A DNA stretch of 64,000 nucleotides from Elusimicrobiota bacterium (GTDB taxonomy: Bacteria; Elusimicrobiota; Elusimicrobia; UBA1565; UBA9628), in contig DAHZHT010000006.1 in assembly GCA_027406905.1 (NCBI GenBank), forward strand, positions 1-64,000. Direction: 5' to 3'. The notes under the pieces were generated by a model, which saw only the letters and a list, made by a program, of their open reading frames with translations, searched no databases and was not told the DNA's origin. A program made the position numbers and the translations under genes. This document shows positions 8,337 through 18,667 of this stretch, piece after piece. The stretch's first letter is position 1. Every line of letters begins with the position of its first letter.

Positions 8337-9508
8337 AAATCGCGGTCTTAGGCGGCTTTGGAGCGATGGCGGAAGGCGCGCTTTATTATTTGGCTCAAAA
8401 CCCCAAGGTTAAATCCATTTTAGCCGCCGATATCGATTTAACGAAAGCGAATTCCCTCTTAAAATCCATCCCGCAATCAAAGAAAATCAAACCCGTTAAG
8501 CTTGACATCTCAAATTTAAACGCCGCTTCTCAGGCGCTGAAAGGTTCCGACTGCCTTCTCAACTGTTCCTGGTATGAATTTAATCTAAGCGCCATGGATT
8601 TAAGCCTGGCTTTAAACGCCCACTATGTCGATCTAGGCGGGCTTTATCATATGACGCTCAAACAACTGAAAAAAAATGAAGAATTTAAACGCGCCAAACG
8701 CTTGGCCGTTTTAGGAATGGGCTCGGCCCCGGGGCTTTCCAATTTAATGGCATCTCACATCGCCAAGGATTTTGATTCCATCGACACTCTCGGAATTTAT
8801 GACGCCAGCTTCGACCCGGCTTTAGACAAAAACAAACTCATTGTCCCTTTCTCAATCAAGACGCTTTTGGACGAACATGGCCAAAAAGCGCCGATCCTTT
8901 TAAATGGAAAGCCGGTCAGCGTTTCCCCCCATTCTCTCGCGGAAGAAATTGATTTTAAAAAGCCCCTGGGCCGAATGCGGGTGGGAACGGTTATACATTC
9001 CGAAACCGCGACCTTGCCCCGTTTTCTCAAATCCAAGAAAATCAAAAATTTGTTTTTTAAGATCGGATACCCCGCCCCTCTCAAAACCCAGTTGGAGATA
9101 TTGGAAGCCGCCGGATTTTCAAGCGACCGGCCGATTTATCTTAACGGACAAGCGATTTCTCCCAAGTCCTTTTTAGCCGCGATGGCCCAGCAAAACGCTC
9201 GAAATCTATCGCCCACAAACGGGCGCGATTTTGAAATTTTAAGGGTGAAAGCCTCGGGAATCTCAAAAGGGAAATATCTGGAAAAAATTCTCGACTGCGA
9301 GATGAGCGGAAACGGCAAAATTTCCGCCGGGACACTGGGAGTGGGAGTTCCCGCCGCTATCGCGGCTTTGATGATGATTGAGGGAAAAACTTTGATCTCA
9401 AGCGGAGCGGCGGCGCCGGAAGAGGCTTTAAATCCTATCTCTGTTATTAAGGAGCTTGAACGCCTCCAAACTTTTAATTTCGTCGAAACCGTGACAAAAC
9501 CTATTTAA
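8333..9508 (+). CDS. Saccharopine dehydrogenase-like NAD(P) oxidoreductase
   Basis: A 391-residue protein whose start overlaps the aminotransferase stop (ATGA). The N-terminus MKIAVLGGFGAMAEGALYYL is a Rossmann fold, with an acidic residue after the second strand (AADID). The middle contains HYVDLGGLYHM and GMGSAPGLSNLMASHIAK, as in saccharopine reductases and the related bacterial lysine 6-dehydrogenases. Family relatives also include carboxyspermidine dehydrogenase. Placed between two aminotransferases of diamine catabolism, it may act on an amino acid or polyamine semialdehyde or imine, but the substrate cannot be assigned. Confidence 0.72.
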   Translation: MKIAVLGGFGAMAEGALYYLAQNPKVKSILAADIDLTKANSLLKSIPQSKKIKPVKLDISNLNAASQALKGSDCLLNCSWYEFNLSAMDLSLALNAHYVDLGGLYHMTLKQLKKNEEFKRAKRLAVLGMGSAPGLSNLMASHIAKDFDSIDTLGIYDASFDPALDKNKLIVPFSIKTLLDEHGQKAPILLNGKPVSVSPHSLAEEIDFKKPLGRMRVGTVIHSETATLPRFLKSKKIKNLFFKIGYPAPLKTQLEILEAAGFSSDRPIYLNGQAISPKSFLAAMAQQNARNLSPTNGRDFEILRVKASGISKGKYLEKILDCEMSGNGKISAGTLGVGVPAAIAALMMIEGKTLISSGAAAPEEALNPISVIKELERLQTFNFVETVTKPI

Positions 9509-9518
9509 GGAACCAGCC

Positions 9519-10925
9519 ATGAAAAAAACCGCGCAAGAGATACTCAAGGAAACGCAAAAAACTCTCGATCTTGTGGCCAAACCCGAGCTAAGCGAGGAAG
9601 AAAAAAACTGGGTCACCGATGCCACCGCCAATTACTACTCCAGCCACGTCAACCCCGGCATTCTTGAATACCGGAAATCAGTCTCGACGGAATATATCTC
9701 GGTTGAATGGGCCGACAGCGCCAACGGTTTTACCGATATTAAAGGAAGGCACTATTTGGACCTTCTCGGGGGATATGGAATTTTCAACGTCGGGCATCGC
9801 CATCCTAAAGTCGTGGAAGCGGTCTCAAATCAACTCAAAAGGCAAGCCCTTCACTCGCAAGAGCTTCTTGAGCCTTTTCGCGCGATTTTAGCGAAACTCA
9901 TCCATGATATTACGCCCGGGGATCTTCAGTTTAGTTTCTTTGGAAATTCCGGCGCGGAAGCGGTTGAAGGGGCGATGAAACTCGCCATGCTTCACACCGG
10001 CCGCAAATCCTTTGTCGCCGCGACCTCGGCTTTTCACGGAAAAACCTTGGGGGCTTTATCAGCGACGGCCAAAGCGAAATTTCGCCAGCCTTTCTTGCCT
10101 ATATTGCCGGACTGCTACCATGTCCCCTATGGCGACGCCGATTATATCGAGTCCGTCGTCCGCTCGGCCGACGAAGTGGGAAACGACATCGCGGGCGTCA
10201 TCCTGGAACCCATTCAAGGCGAAGGCGGAATCAACGTTCCTCCGGATGATTATTTTCCAAGGGTTCGGGAAATTTGCGACAGATACGGGGCGCTTCTAAT
10301 CGCCGATGAAGTCCAGACCGGAATGGGCCGCACCGGGAAAATGTTTTGCGTGGACCACTGGGATGTCGTGCCCGACATCATGTGTTTGGGAAAAGCGATG
10401 GGCGGAGGAGTCATGCCCATCGGCGCTTTTGTGTCCAACAAAACGATTTGGGAACAACTTTTTCCCGAGCCCTGGCTTCATTCAACCACTTTCGGCGGCA
10501 ATCCCCTGGCCTGCGTCGCCGCCATCGCCAATATTCACGTTTTACTGGAAGAAAAGCTTCCCGAGCGCGCGGAAAAAATGGGAAATGAGATAATGGCGAA
10601 ACTCAAAGCCTTGCGCCGAAGGTTTCCGAAACTCTGCGCGGACGTTCGCGGCAAGGGGCTCATGATCGGCCTTGAGTTTCCCTCGGACGCCTTGGGGTAT
10701 GAAATCGCCAAGGGTCTTTTCGATCACGGGGTTTTGGTCGCGGGAACTCTTTTTTCGGCCAAAACCATCCGCATCGAGCCGCCGCTGACCATCACCCAGC
10801 AGGAAGTAAATTCCGCTTTAGATACCATTGAGAAAGTGTTTAAAGAGGTCAATGCCCGGCATTTTGAGTCAAAAAAGCCGGCGGGAATCAAAAAACATGA
10901 CAAAGAGCCAAACACCCCCAGCTAA
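9519..10925 (+). CDS. patA: Putrescine aminotransferase (PatA-like)
   Basis: A 468-residue class III aminotransferase with a long N-terminal part ([20 protein letters not shown]) that is characteristic of putrescine aminotransferase YgjG/PatA. Core motifs are [41 protein letters not shown] and the PLP Lys in [12 protein letters not shown]. The enzyme converts putrescine and 2-oxoglutarate to 4-aminobutanal (cyclising to pyrroline) and glutamate; cadaverine is also used by the E. coli enzyme. The gene follows the preceding one by 10 nt with a GGA-rich leader and overlaps the following aldehyde dehydrogenase, which would oxidise its product. Confidence 0.85.
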   Translation: MKKTAQEILKETQKTLDLVAKPELSEEEKNWVTDATANYYSSHVNPGILEYRKSVSTEYISVEWADSANGFTDIKGRHYLDLLGGYGIFNVGHRHPKVVEAVSNQLKRQALHSQELLEPFRAILAKLIHDITPGDLQFSFFGNSGAEAVEGAMKLAMLHTGRKSFVAATSAFHGKTLGALSATAKAKFRQPFLPILPDCYHVPYGDADYIESVVRSADEVGNDIAGVILEPIQGEGGINVPPDDYFPRVREICDRYGALLIADEVQTGMGRTGKMFCVDHWDVVPDIMCLGKAMGGGVMPIGAFVSNKTIWEQLFPEPWLHSTTFGGNPLACVAAIANIHVLLEEKLPERAEKMGNEIMAKLKALRRRFPKLCADVRGKGLMIGLEFPSDALGYEIAKGLFDHGVLVAGTLFSAKTIRIEPPLTITQQEVNSALDTIEKVFKEVNARHFESKKPAGIKKHDKEPNTPS

Positions 10926-12345
10926 TCGCCGCGCCATTATTTCACCTTCAAGCGAAAAAACAATCTCTCATGTTCAAGACGCGGGCCAAGAAGAGGTTCA
11001 TCTCGCCGTTTCCTCCGCCAAAAAGGCCTTCCCCCTTTGGGCCTTAAAATCGCCGGCTGAACGCGCAAGCCTTCTTCTAAACTGGGCCAGCCTCATCGAA
11101 AAAAACTTACCCCGCCTCGCGCTTTTAGAATCTCAAAACACCGGCAAACCCCTCAAGTTATCCCAAGACGGAGACCTGCCCTTTGCCATCGATAATCTGC
11201 GCTTTTTCGCTTCCGCCGCGCGCGTTTTGGAGGCGCCGGCTTCATCTGAGTATTCGACCGGATATCTCTCTTTTTTAAAGAGGGATCCCATCGGCCCCGT
11301 AGCGTTGATTACGCCGTGGAATTATCCGCTGATGATGGCGGTTTGGAAAATGGCTCCGGCTTTAGCCGCGGGAAATTCCTGCGTCATCAAACCCTCGGAA
11401 TTGACCCCCTTGACCACGCTTGAAATCGCGAAACTGGCCCTCAAAGCGGGTTTTCCAGAAGGCGTCATCAATGTCGTTTTAGGAGGAGAAGAAACCGGAA
11501 AACTCCTAACCTCCCACCCTGAAATTAAAATGATTTCTTTTACCGGAGACACCGCAACGGGGCGAAAAATCATGTCCCAGGCCTCTCACACCGTCAAGCG
11601 CCTTCATTTAGAACTCGGCGGAAAAGCCCCCTTCATCGTCTTTGACGACGCGGACTTATCCGCCGCCGTTTTAGGGGCCGTGGTCGGCTCTTTTGTCAAC
11701 GCCGGACAAGATTGCACGGCCGCCACCCGCCTTTACATCCAAAAAAAAGTTTTTGATCGTTTCACCGCTCATTTCATTACGGAAACCAAAAAAATAAAAC
11801 TCGGGCTTTTTGACGATCCCGCGACCGACATGGGCCCGCTCATTTCCGAAGATCAGCGCGCTCGGGTAGAAGGCTTTTTAGGCAGAGCCGAAGGTATCGA
11901 GATTCTCTGCGGCGGACATTGCCCGAAAAACCTAAAGAAAGGATTTTTCTTTGAGCCAACCGTCGTTGTTAAAGCCGGACAAAATTCGGAACTGGTCCAA
12001 AAAGAAATATTCGGCCCTGTCGTTTGCCTTTTGCCTTTCAAAGACGAAGCCGACGCCGTTCAACTGGCCAACGATGTTTCCTACGGCCTTGCGGCTTCGG
12101 TTTGGACAAAAGACGCCCACAAGGCTTTAAGAGTCTCTTCCGCTCTTAGATTCGGCACGGTTTGGATCAACGATCATCTGCCGCTCACTTCGGAAACCCC
12201 GCACGGCGGTTTTAATCAATCGGGTTTTGGGAAGGATTTGTCTCGCCACGCCCTTGAAGAATATACCGCGCTCAAGCATGTCATGGCGGACCTCTCCGGA
12301 GAGGCGCGCAAGCCCTGGCACTATACCGTCTTCGGCAAAAAGTAA
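10897..12345 (+). CDS. Aldehyde dehydrogenase, probable 4-aminobutyraldehyde dehydrogenase
   Basis: About 482 residues from ATG 10897, which lies inside the end of patA; a longer frame from 10828 is possible but its first 23 residues look like patA shadow. Motifs of the ALDH superfamily are ITPWNYPL, KPSELTPL, FTGDTATGRKI, the general base Glu in LELGGKAPF and the nucleophile Cys in NAGQDCTAATR. The GQDC and FGKDLSRHALEEYT pattern fits PatD/YdcW type gamma-aminobutyraldehyde dehydrogenases. With PatA and a GabT-like enzyme it completes putrescine to GABA to succinate semialdehyde. A succinate semialdehyde dehydrogenase is not in the window. Confidence 0.8.
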   Translation: MTKSQTPPANRRAIISPSSEKTISHVQDAGQEEVHLAVSSAKKAFPLWALKSPAERASLLLNWASLIEKNLPRLALLESQNTGKPLKLSQDGDLPFAIDNLRFFASAARVLEAPASSEYSTGYLSFLKRDPIGPVALITPWNYPLMMAVWKMAPALAAGNSCVIKPSELTPLTTLEIAKLALKAGFPEGVINVVLGGEETGKLLTSHPEIKMISFTGDTATGRKIMSQASHTVKRLHLELGGKAPFIVFDDADLSAAVLGAVVGSFVNAGQDCTAATRLYIQKKVFDRFTAHFITETKKIKLGLFDDPATDMGPLISEDQRARVEGFLGRAEGIEILCGGHCPKNLKKGFFFEPTVVVKAGQNSELVQKEIFGPVVCLLPFKDEADAVQLANDVSYGLAASVWTKDAHKALRVSSALRFGTVWINDHLPLTSETPHGGFNQSGFGKDLSRHALEEYTALKHVMADLSGEARKPWHYTVFGKK

Positions 12346-12434
12346 GGGCAACTGCGCGCGATTTTTTGACCAGCATTGGATAAGTTGGCGCGACCCTTTC
12401 CCATTATTGTAATATAAAAGAAAAAGGAGTCCCT

Positions 12435-12896
12435 ATGGCTACAGAAGAAACTCTCGTTTTAATTAAACCGGATGGAAATAAACGTCGTTTGACCGGGCTA
12501 GTCATCGACCGCTTAGACGCTTCCGGTCTTGAACTGGTGGCCGCTAAGATGGTCTCTGTCTCCGAATCCTTGGCCAAGGAGCATTACGCTCTTCTCAGCG
12601 ATAAGCCCTTTTTCCCCAATTTGATCCGCTATATCCGCGGAGAGTTTCACGGATTTAAAGATCATCGCATTCTGGCATTGGTCTATAGAGGAGAAAACGC
12701 GATCAAGAAAACCCGCGAAGTGACCGGCGCCACCAACCCCGAACAAGCCGCGCCCGGCACCATCCGGGGCTCTTTTGGGCGCATCACCACCGATGGTCAA
12801 TTTGAAAATGTAATTCACGCTTCCGGAGACGCCGCCGACGCCGCGAGAGAAGTAGCTCTTTGGTTTAAACCCGAGGAGATTTTACCGAGAGGGTGA
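12435..12896 (+). CDS. ndk: Nucleoside diphosphate kinase
   Basis: A 153-residue enzyme that transfers the gamma phosphate between nucleoside triphosphates and diphosphates through a phosphohistidine. It starts EETLVLIKPDG, has the ATNPEQAAPGTIRGSFG nucleotide-binding stretch and the catalytic His in NVIHASGD. The order and length match the family, with a slight C-terminal extension (ALWFKPEEILPRG). A strong ribosome binding site (AAAAAGGAG) lies 5 nt before the ATG. The next gene starts 2 nt after the stop. Confidence 0.96.
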   Translation: MATEETLVLIKPDGNKRRLTGLVIDRLDASGLELVAAKMVSVSESLAKEHYALLSDKPFFPNLIRYIRGEFHGFKDHRILALVYRGENAIKKTREVTGATNPEQAAPGTIRGSFGRITTDGQFENVIHASGDAADAAREVALWFKPEEILPRG

Positions 12897-12898
12897 GA

Positions 12899-13777
12899 AT
12901 GAAAGTCATTTTGTTTTTGTTCGGCTTACTGACAGGGCTTCTTTTTAGCCAGGTCGTTGAGCCCGTTTCCGCCCAGTCTCCCATCGTCCCCGGCCTTGAC
13001 GCTTCGTTTAAAACCTCTGATGGCTGGACTTTAAACGCTAAATATATGCCGGCCCAAAAAGATGAGAGAACAGTTCTGCTTCTCCACGGGCGGGGTCAAA
13101 GCAAAGAGCATTGGGTTTTGCTTGCCCGCTATTTAAAAACAGCGGGACTGGGATATTTAGCGGTGGATTTCAGAGGTCATGGCGATAGCCTTTCAGGCCC
13201 GCAAGGAAACGAGTCTTGGCGCAAATTTAGAGACACAAAAAGGGAAAATGATTTTGAGAATATGCGTTTTGATATCGACGCCGCGACCCAATATTTAAAG
13301 ACTCAAGGAGTCGCTATTAGCTCCATCGCCATCGTGGGAGATGAAGTCGGGGGTAGCTTGGCGCTCAAATACGCCGCCGTCCACCCTGAAATTCCAATGG
13401 TGGTCTTGATCTCTCCGGGGCTTAATTACGAAGAAGTTTTAACCGTCAATGCCATGAGGGCCTATAAAAACCGGCCAGTGTTGTTAATCTATGCCGAAAG
13501 CGACCGCAAATCTTCTCACGAAGCGCCACTTTTATATCAATTCGCGCGCTTATCCTCAGGCGACCAAAATGCGAGTTTGATTTCAATTCCAAATCTCAAT
13601 GGCCGTAAAATCGCCTTTTACCGGCCCGTCGCGCAACAAATAGCTGATTGGATAAAAAATCCCGTCAAGATCGTTCCACCTCCGGCGGTTTCCACTTCTA
13701 CCGCGACATCCACCATGATCTCAACTCAGACTTCAAGCGTGGCCTTGTCAACGGGACCGGCGCTAGTAAACCCTTGA
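12899..13777 (+). CDS. Exported alpha/beta-hydrolase-like protein lacking the catalytic Ser
   Basis: About 292 residues. An N-terminal signal peptide (MKVILFLFGLLTGLLFSQVV) is followed by an alpha/beta-hydrolase fold: the oxyanion strand VLLLHGRGQSKEHW, DFRGHGDS, and the nucleophile elbow AIVGDEVGGSLAL. The elbow should read G-x-S-x-G; here the position holds Glu (about residue 149). The expected catalytic His near the C-terminus is also not seen (LNGRKIAFYRP). A Ser/Thr-rich tail follows. It is probably a non-hydrolytic or altered member acting in the periplasm. ATG 12899 is preferred over GTG 12893 because GAGAGGGTGA precedes it. The stop overlaps murQ (TTGA). Confidence 0.75.
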   Translation: MKVILFLFGLLTGLLFSQVVEPVSAQSPIVPGLDASFKTSDGWTLNAKYMPAQKDERTVLLLHGRGQSKEHWVLLARYLKTAGLGYLAVDFRGHGDSLSGPQGNESWRKFRDTKRENDFENMRFDIDAATQYLKTQGVAISSIAIVGDEVGGSLALKYAAVHPEIPMVVLISPGLNYEEVLTVNAMRAYKNRPVLLIYAESDRKSSHEAPLLYQFARLSSGDQNASLISIPNLNGRKIAFYRPVAQQIADWIKNPVKIVPPPAVSTSTATSTMISTQTSSVALSTGPALVNP

Positions 13778-14679
13778 GCTCTTTAGGCGCTCCATTTAAA
13801 ATTTATTCCCGCCTCGCGACGGAAAAAGCGCCGCCCTATTCCAATCTTGACAGAATGAAGCCTCTGGAAATCGCGGCTTTGATGAATAGAGAAGACGAAA
13901 AAGTCATCTATGCGGTTCGAAAAAAACTTCGCCAGATTTCCAAAGCCGCGGAAATTCTTCGGCAATGCTTGGCCCAAAAAGGGAGGATTTTTTTATTCGG
14001 CGCGGGAACCAGCGGGAGGCTTGGCGTCCTAGAAGCGGCGGAATGCCCTCCCACTTTTGGGACGCGCCCTGATTTGATTCAGGCCGTCATCGCGGGCGGC
14101 AAAAGCGCCGTCTTTGCCTCTCACGAGGGAGCCGAAGATACTCCCATCAAACCCGCCCTTCAAAAAATTCTAACTCCACGAGACGCAGTAGTCGGGATTG
14201 CCGCCAGCGGATTGACGCCTTTTACCCTCTCAGCACTTAAACTGGCGAGAAAACGCGGATGCCGGACTATTTTTTTAACTTGCAACCCCCAAGAGAGCCG
14301 CGAGTCCGTGGCAGAAACCGTCATAGCGCTAGACGTGGGACCAGAAATCATCGCGGGCTCCACCCGCCTTAAAGCCGGGACCGCGACCAAAATTACTCTT
14401 AATATGCTGACCACCATCGCGATGGTCCGACTCGGAAAAACCTATGGCCCATGGATGGTAGACTTAAGGCCTATCTCGCGCAAACTTAAATTAAGAGCCG
14501 TTCGAATTGTTTCGGAGATTACCCAAGCGCCCCCCGAAACCGCCGAAAAATTTTTAAACAAGGCTAGAGGAAACGCGAAGCTGGCCATTTTGATGTTCAA
14601 TAAAAACCTCAATCTCACCCAAGCGCGGCAAAAACTCGCCGCTTCGGAAGGATTTTTGCGCCGCGCGCTTAAAGATTAA
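13774..14679 (+). CDS. murQ: N-acetylmuramic acid 6-phosphate etherase
   Basis: The SIS-domain etherase of peptidoglycan recycling, which cleaves the lactyl ether of MurNAc-6-phosphate to GlcNAc-6-phosphate and D-lactate. Signature stretches are FGAGTSGRLGVLEAAECPPT, AGGKSAVFASHEGAED, ASGLTPFTLSAL, EIIAGSTRLKAGTATKITLN and a final KLAASEGFLRRAL. The frame is open from 13648, but the TTG at 13774, overlapping the previous stop as TTGA, gives 301 residues, the usual family length, and keeps the N-terminal RLATEKAPPYSNLD part that matches other MurQ proteins. Cytoplasmic. No MurK, AnmK or NagZ is next to it. Confidence 0.9.
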   Translation: MSSLGAPFKIYSRLATEKAPPYSNLDRMKPLEIAALMNREDEKVIYAVRKKLRQISKAAEILRQCLAQKGRIFLFGAGTSGRLGVLEAAECPPTFGTRPDLIQAVIAGGKSAVFASHEGAEDTPIKPALQKILTPRDAVVGIAASGLTPFTLSALKLARKRGCRTIFLTCNPQESRESVAETVIALDVGPEIIAGSTRLKAGTATKITLNMLTTIAMVRLGKTYGPWMVDLRPISRKLKLRAVRIVSEITQAPPETAEKFLNKARGNAKLAILMFNKNLNLTQARQKLAASEGFLRRALKD

Positions 14680-14951
14680 TTAGAAGGCGGCGGCGGCGCG
14701 GCGACAGAAGAAGACACGGAACTCTCTTTTTTCCCAGAGAAACTCACGCGCGGCACTAGGGGCGCCGCATGTTCCAAGGGCGGGTTTGAATTATTTTGAG
14801 ACTTTGAAGCCATTTGAGCCTGGACGATTTTTCCAATCTCTCGGCCCATCACTTCGCCTCCCCATCTCGGAAACGAGGGCAAGATAAACTTCTCGAAATA
14901 TATCCAACCCGCGACGGCGAGAATCAATAGAGGGAGAATATATTTTTTCAA
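14676..14951 (-). CDS. Small single-pass membrane protein, unknown
   Basis: A 91-residue protein read 4 nt after rpoD from a TTG start. Residues 4-20 form a membrane anchor (YILPLLILAVAGWIYFE); the rest is polar and ends in a Ser/Pro-rich tail with AAPPPPSN. No known domain is recognised. It is the last gene of the rpsU-dnaG-rpoD transcript and its end overlaps the convergent murQ by 4 bp. Short and low in complexity, so moderate confidence that it is expressed. Confidence 0.5.
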   Translation of the reverse strand: MKKYILPLLILAVAGWIYFEKFILPSFPRWGGEVMGREIGKIVQAQMASKSQNNSNPPLEHAAPLVPRVSFSGKKESSVSSSVAAPPPPSN

Positions 14952-14955
14952 AGCC

Positions 14956-16671
14956 TTATTCCATGTAGTCTTTTAGGAGCTTACTCCGGGATGGATGTCG
15001 AAGTTTGCGAATCGCCTTGGCCTCGATTTGGCGGACCCGTTCCCGAGTCACGCGGAAAAGCCGGCCCACTTCTTCCAGAGTTCTGGGATACCCGGTGTCG
15101 ATTCCGAAGCGTAATTTGACGATTTTAGCTTCCCGGTCGCTTAAAGTCGCCAAAACCTGCTCGATTTCTTTTTTCCTGAGAAAAGAAGCCGCCGAGTAAG
15201 ACGCGGGGTGGCTACTTTTATCTTCTAAAAATTCCTCCAGATAAGAATCGTCCTCTTCTCCGACCGGAGTAGACAGAGAAACCGGCTCTTGCATGATTTT
15301 GAGGACATTTTTAACCTTATCCATCGACAGATGCATGGATTTTGAATACTCTTCGACGGTAGGTTCCCGTCCGTACTCCTGGCGGTATTTCCGAGACACC
15401 TTGGTGAGCTTGGAAATTAACTCTTTCATATGAACCGGGATGCGGATGGTCCGCGCCTGATCGGCGATTGCGCGATTGATGGATTGCCGAATCCACCAAG
15501 TCGCGTAAGTGGAAAATTTAAACCCGCGCTTATATTCAAATTTCTCGACCGCCTTCATCAGTCCCAAACCGCCTTCCTGGAACAAATCCGAAAGTTCAAG
15601 GTTTGAGTTGACATGTTTTTTTGCGATAGAGACGACAAGCCTCAGGTTCGCCTTGATAAGCTTGAGTTTGTCGGTTAGAATCGTCTCTTCCAAGCGCACG
15701 ATTTTATCGTCTAACTCTAAAAACCTCTCCACCGGAATCGGAAGCGTATTTTGAATGCGCTGAAGCCTTTCAACTACCGCCCCCATATTTTCAAGAGCGG
15801 CTTCCACAGCGGACGGGGCATAGCCGGTTTTGGCCTTAAACGCCGCTTCCGTCATCTTGCCGTTTTTAATCTGTTGGAAGTAATGCGTAAGCTCCTCATA
15901 ACTAGCGCCGTATCTCTTTTTATAGCGCTCAATTTCATCATGACATTCGCGGATTTTTGAGGCGAGATTTTTAACCTTGTTGGTCAAGCGCTTAATTTTA
16001 TCCTGGTTAAGATCAAGGCTTAAGATTTTTTCGATGACCGCCTTATTTCTTTTTTCGATCGCCTTATTAATTTCGATGCGGTCTTTTTCCTTTAAATTGG
16101 GATTATTCAGGCGCGAGCGCAAACCCGCCATCACTTTTTCCGATTCCGCGATAAAACGGGAAACGATTTTCATCTTCTTTTTCATGCCGGCCAATTCCGA
16201 ATCGGTCTTGCGGCCTCTAGGCATCAGTTCCTTGGGGGTCATCTCTTCTTGTTCGATTAAAGTTTCCCAGCTGCGAATTTCCCGCATTGCCACCGGCGAC
16301 TCCAAAACTAAAAGTCTCAGTTCCCGCTCTCTTTCCCGAACATTTCTAGCCAAGGTCACTTCTTCCTCGCGGCTGAGAAGCGGAACCCTTCCCATTTCGG
16401 AAAGATACATCCGAATCGAGTTAGACACGTCCGAAGAGGAGTTCCACTCTTCGCTAAAACGCTCTCGCTCGGGAGTCGAATCAGGCAGGGATTTTTTCTT
16501 GTCGACGACCTCGATTCCCAAATCTTCCAAGGTCGACATCAAATCATCCACCTCTTCCGAGCTGATATTGGCGGGCCCCAAGGTCCTGTTGATTTCATCA
16601 AGCGTCAAATACCCGTGGTTTTTCCCCATCTCAATTAGATTTTTTACCGCCTGACTCGCATGAATGGCCAT
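14956..16671 (-). CDS. rpoD: RNA polymerase primary sigma factor (sigma-70)
   Basis: A 571-residue sigma factor. Region 1.1 is at residues 1-60 ([20 protein letters not shown]), region 1.2 has [19 protein letters not shown], a non-conserved, charged spacer of about 230 residues follows, and region 2 contains [31 protein letters not shown] and [17 protein letters not shown]. Region 3 follows and region 4 has [19 protein letters not shown] and [18 protein letters not shown]. The length of the spacer and presence of region 1.1 mark it as the housekeeping factor. It starts 2 nt after dnaG, as in the classic rpsU-dnaG-rpoD operon. Confidence 0.96.
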   Translation of the reverse strand: MAIHASQAVKNLIEMGKNHGYLTLDEINRTLGPANISSEEVDDLMSTLEDLGIEVVDKKKSLPDSTPERERFSEEWNSSSDVSNSIRMYLSEMGRVPLLSREEEVTLARNVRERERELRLLVLESPVAMREIRSWETLIEQEEMTPKELMPRGRKTDSELAGMKKKMKIVSRFIAESEKVMAGLRSRLNNPNLKEKDRIEINKAIEKRNKAVIEKILSLDLNQDKIKRLTNKVKNLASKIRECHDEIERYKKRYGASYEELTHYFQQIKNGKMTEAAFKAKTGYAPSAVEAALENMGAVVERLQRIQNTLPIPVERFLELDDKIVRLEETILTDKLKLIKANLRLVVSIAKKHVNSNLELSDLFQEGGLGLMKAVEKFEYKRGFKFSTYATWWIRQSINRAIADQARTIRIPVHMKELISKLTKVSRKYRQEYGREPTVEEYSKSMHLSMDKVKNVLKIMQEPVSLSTPVGEEDDSYLEEFLEDKSSHPASYSAASFLRKKEIEQVLATLSDREAKIVKLRFGIDTGYPRTLEEVGRLFRVTRERVRQIEAKAIRKLRHPSRSKLLKDYME

Positions 16672-16673
16672 AA

Positions 16674-18431
16674 TTACCTGCTCCCTTTTAGTTCACAAAG
16701 TACTTTCTGATATTCTAGTCTTAGATCTGGATGCAACTCGCCTTCTTGTTGGGAATGAATGCGCCCTTCAAGTTCCCGCAACCTTTCCTCAAGGCGGCGG
16801 CGAGTAAAAATGCGGTTAAGCTCTTGTTGAGGGTCTTCTCCTTCCATGCTGTCTGCGATCATGAGAAGTTCCGACGCTAAAGGCTTGGCCGGCCCCGCGT
16901 TTTCCAACAAACGCGCCGGCCAACCCGGCACATGCGGCTCAACTGTCAAAAGAGCCTGCCAGGTCGCCTTTGCGTCCGGAGAGCGAAAATGAGTCTCTTC
17001 GGCAATCGAAGCCAATGACGGGTTTTTCATCATTAAACAAAGAACCTGCCGCTCAAACGGGCTGGCCTCGACTTTTGCCGGACTAGTCTTCAAATCGCCT
17101 TTCCTATCGCTTGACTCATATGGCCGGCGAAAACGGAATTTTTTATCCGCCTCTTTTTTAAATTCCATCCGTAAAGAGTCTTCCGAAATTTGAAGCCGCT
17201 GGGACAAGGAGCGCAGCCAGTCGGAACGCAAAACCTCATCGGAGGTTTTTGAGATCAAGGCGAAAACCTCATGGGCGACTTCGGATTTTTTCGATGAAGA
17301 CAAAGGCCCTTTTTCTCCGGACAAAAGGATTTCGGTTTTAAAAGCCGCCGGATCCAGGGCTTTGTCCAAAAGCGTCTTAAAAGCGGCGGCCCCTTTTTCA
17401 ATTAAAATTTCATCAGGGTCCTTGTCTTGCGGCAAAACGGCGACGCGAACGTCAATATCCTCGGGAAGTAAAATCTCGGCCGAGCGCAAAGCCGCCGTTC
17501 GCCCCGCCGAGTCCGGGTCAAAAGCGATAACGGTTTTCGCTCCGTAGCGTTTGATGGTTTTGGCGTGTTCGGAGGTGATCGCCGTTCCCAAGGGCGCGAC
17601 AGCGGATTCGATTCCATATTGATGCGCCATCAAGACGTCCAGGTAGCCTTCCATTAAAATGATTTCGCGATTTGAGCGGATAGAAGAGAGACCCTCAAAA
17701 ACGCCATAGAGAATGCGGCTCTTGGAAAAAAGAAGAGATTCAGCGGAGTTGAGATATTTGGGCTGGATTTCGGAATTTAAAACTCGTCCGCCAAAACCGA
17801 CGACTCCCCCCTTGGAGTCCCGAATAGGGAAAAGAATCCGTCCGAAAAAAGAAGGCCTTAAGCGGCCATTGATTTTGACCGCGACCCCCGCGGCAAGAAG
17901 GCGCGCCTCAGAAAAACCTTTTTTTCTCGCCTCCTCCAAGAAAACGCTAGAATCGGGGACAAACCCCAGTTGAAAACGCTCCAGAGATTCCTTTGAGACT
18001 TTGCGATTGGCCAGATATCTCCGCGCGGGATCGGCGGCAGATGATAGAAGAAGCTGGCTGTGGTAAAAAGAAGAAGCGAAATCCAGAATCGCTTTAAGCC
18101 CCATTTTTTCTTCGTAGTTGCGATCTTTCTTTTCCGTTTGAACCAAGGGCACACCCGTCTTAGCGGCCAATTTCTCGATAGCTTCAGGAAAAGTCAGATT
18201 CTCGGCCTTCATTACAAAAGAAAAAGCGTCCCCCCCTTCTCCGCAGCCGAAACAGTGAAACGTCTGTCTTTCGGGGCTGACGATAAAAGAGGGGGTTTTT
18301 TCATTATGGAAAGGGCATAGTCCCTTCAGATTCTTTCCGGAACGCTGAAGGTTCGGGACATAATCAGAGACGACGTCGGCAATATCCAGCTTTAAGCGAA
18401 TAGCCTCAACCGTATCTCCTGTAACGCCCAC
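16674..18431 (-). CDS. dnaG: DNA primase
   Basis: A 585-residue primase that makes RNA primers at replication forks. Near residue 40 is the CHC2 zinc ribbon ([11 protein letters not shown] ... [15 protein letters not shown]), in the middle the TOPRIM core with [14 protein letters not shown] and [14 protein letters not shown], and a C-terminal helicase-binding-like region after residue 430. The start is GTG 18431, directly preceded by AGGAGG. It lies 13 nt after rpsU and just before rpoD. Confidence 0.96.
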   Translation of the reverse strand: MGVTGDTVEAIRLKLDIADVVSDYVPNLQRSGKNLKGLCPFHNEKTPSFIVSPERQTFHCFGCGEGGDAFSFVMKAENLTFPEAIEKLAAKTGVPLVQTEKKDRNYEEKMGLKAILDFASSFYHSQLLLSSAADPARRYLANRKVSKESLERFQLGFVPDSSVFLEEARKKGFSEARLLAAGVAVKINGRLRPSFFGRILFPIRDSKGGVVGFGGRVLNSEIQPKYLNSAESLLFSKSRILYGVFEGLSSIRSNREIILMEGYLDVLMAHQYGIESAVAPLGTAITSEHAKTIKRYGAKTVIAFDPDSAGRTAALRSAEILLPEDIDVRVAVLPQDKDPDEILIEKGAAAFKTLLDKALDPAAFKTEILLSGEKGPLSSSKKSEVAHEVFALISKTSDEVLRSDWLRSLSQRLQISEDSLRMEFKKEADKKFRFRRPYESSDRKGDLKTSPAKVEASPFERQVLCLMMKNPSLASIAEETHFRSPDAKATWQALLTVEPHVPGWPARLLENAGPAKPLASELLMIADSMEGEDPQQELNRIFTRRRLEERLRELEGRIHSQQEGELHPDLRLEYQKVLCELKGSR

Positions 18432-18444
18432 CTTTCCTCCTTAC

Positions 18445-18642
18445 TTAAACAGTCTTTCGACGTCTAGAACGCATCATCTTCCGTCTTGACTCCGCCGCCT
18501 TCATCTTCCGCTTCAAAGAAGGAGGGAGGTAGAATTCTCTGCGCTTAATCTCGCGAAGAACTCCGTTTTTTTCGCACTCGCGTTTAAAGCGGCGCAACGC
18601 GTCATCGACGCCTTCGCCTTCGCGTAATTTAACAAAAACCAT
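18445..18642 (-). CDS. rpsU: 30S ribosomal protein S21
   Basis: A 65-residue basic protein with [20 protein letters not shown] near the start and [19 protein letters not shown], the S21 pattern, ending in a basic tail. S21 joins the small subunit platform and helps initiation. A GGGGGGTG ribosome binding site is upstream. It is the second gene of the HIT-rpsU-dnaG-rpoD transcript. Confidence 0.95.
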   Translation of the reverse strand: MVFVKLREGEGVDDALRRFKRECEKNGVLREIKRREFYLPPSLKRKMKAAESRRKMMRSRRRKTV

Positions 18643-18667
18643 GAATATTCACCCCCCTTTTTCCGAA

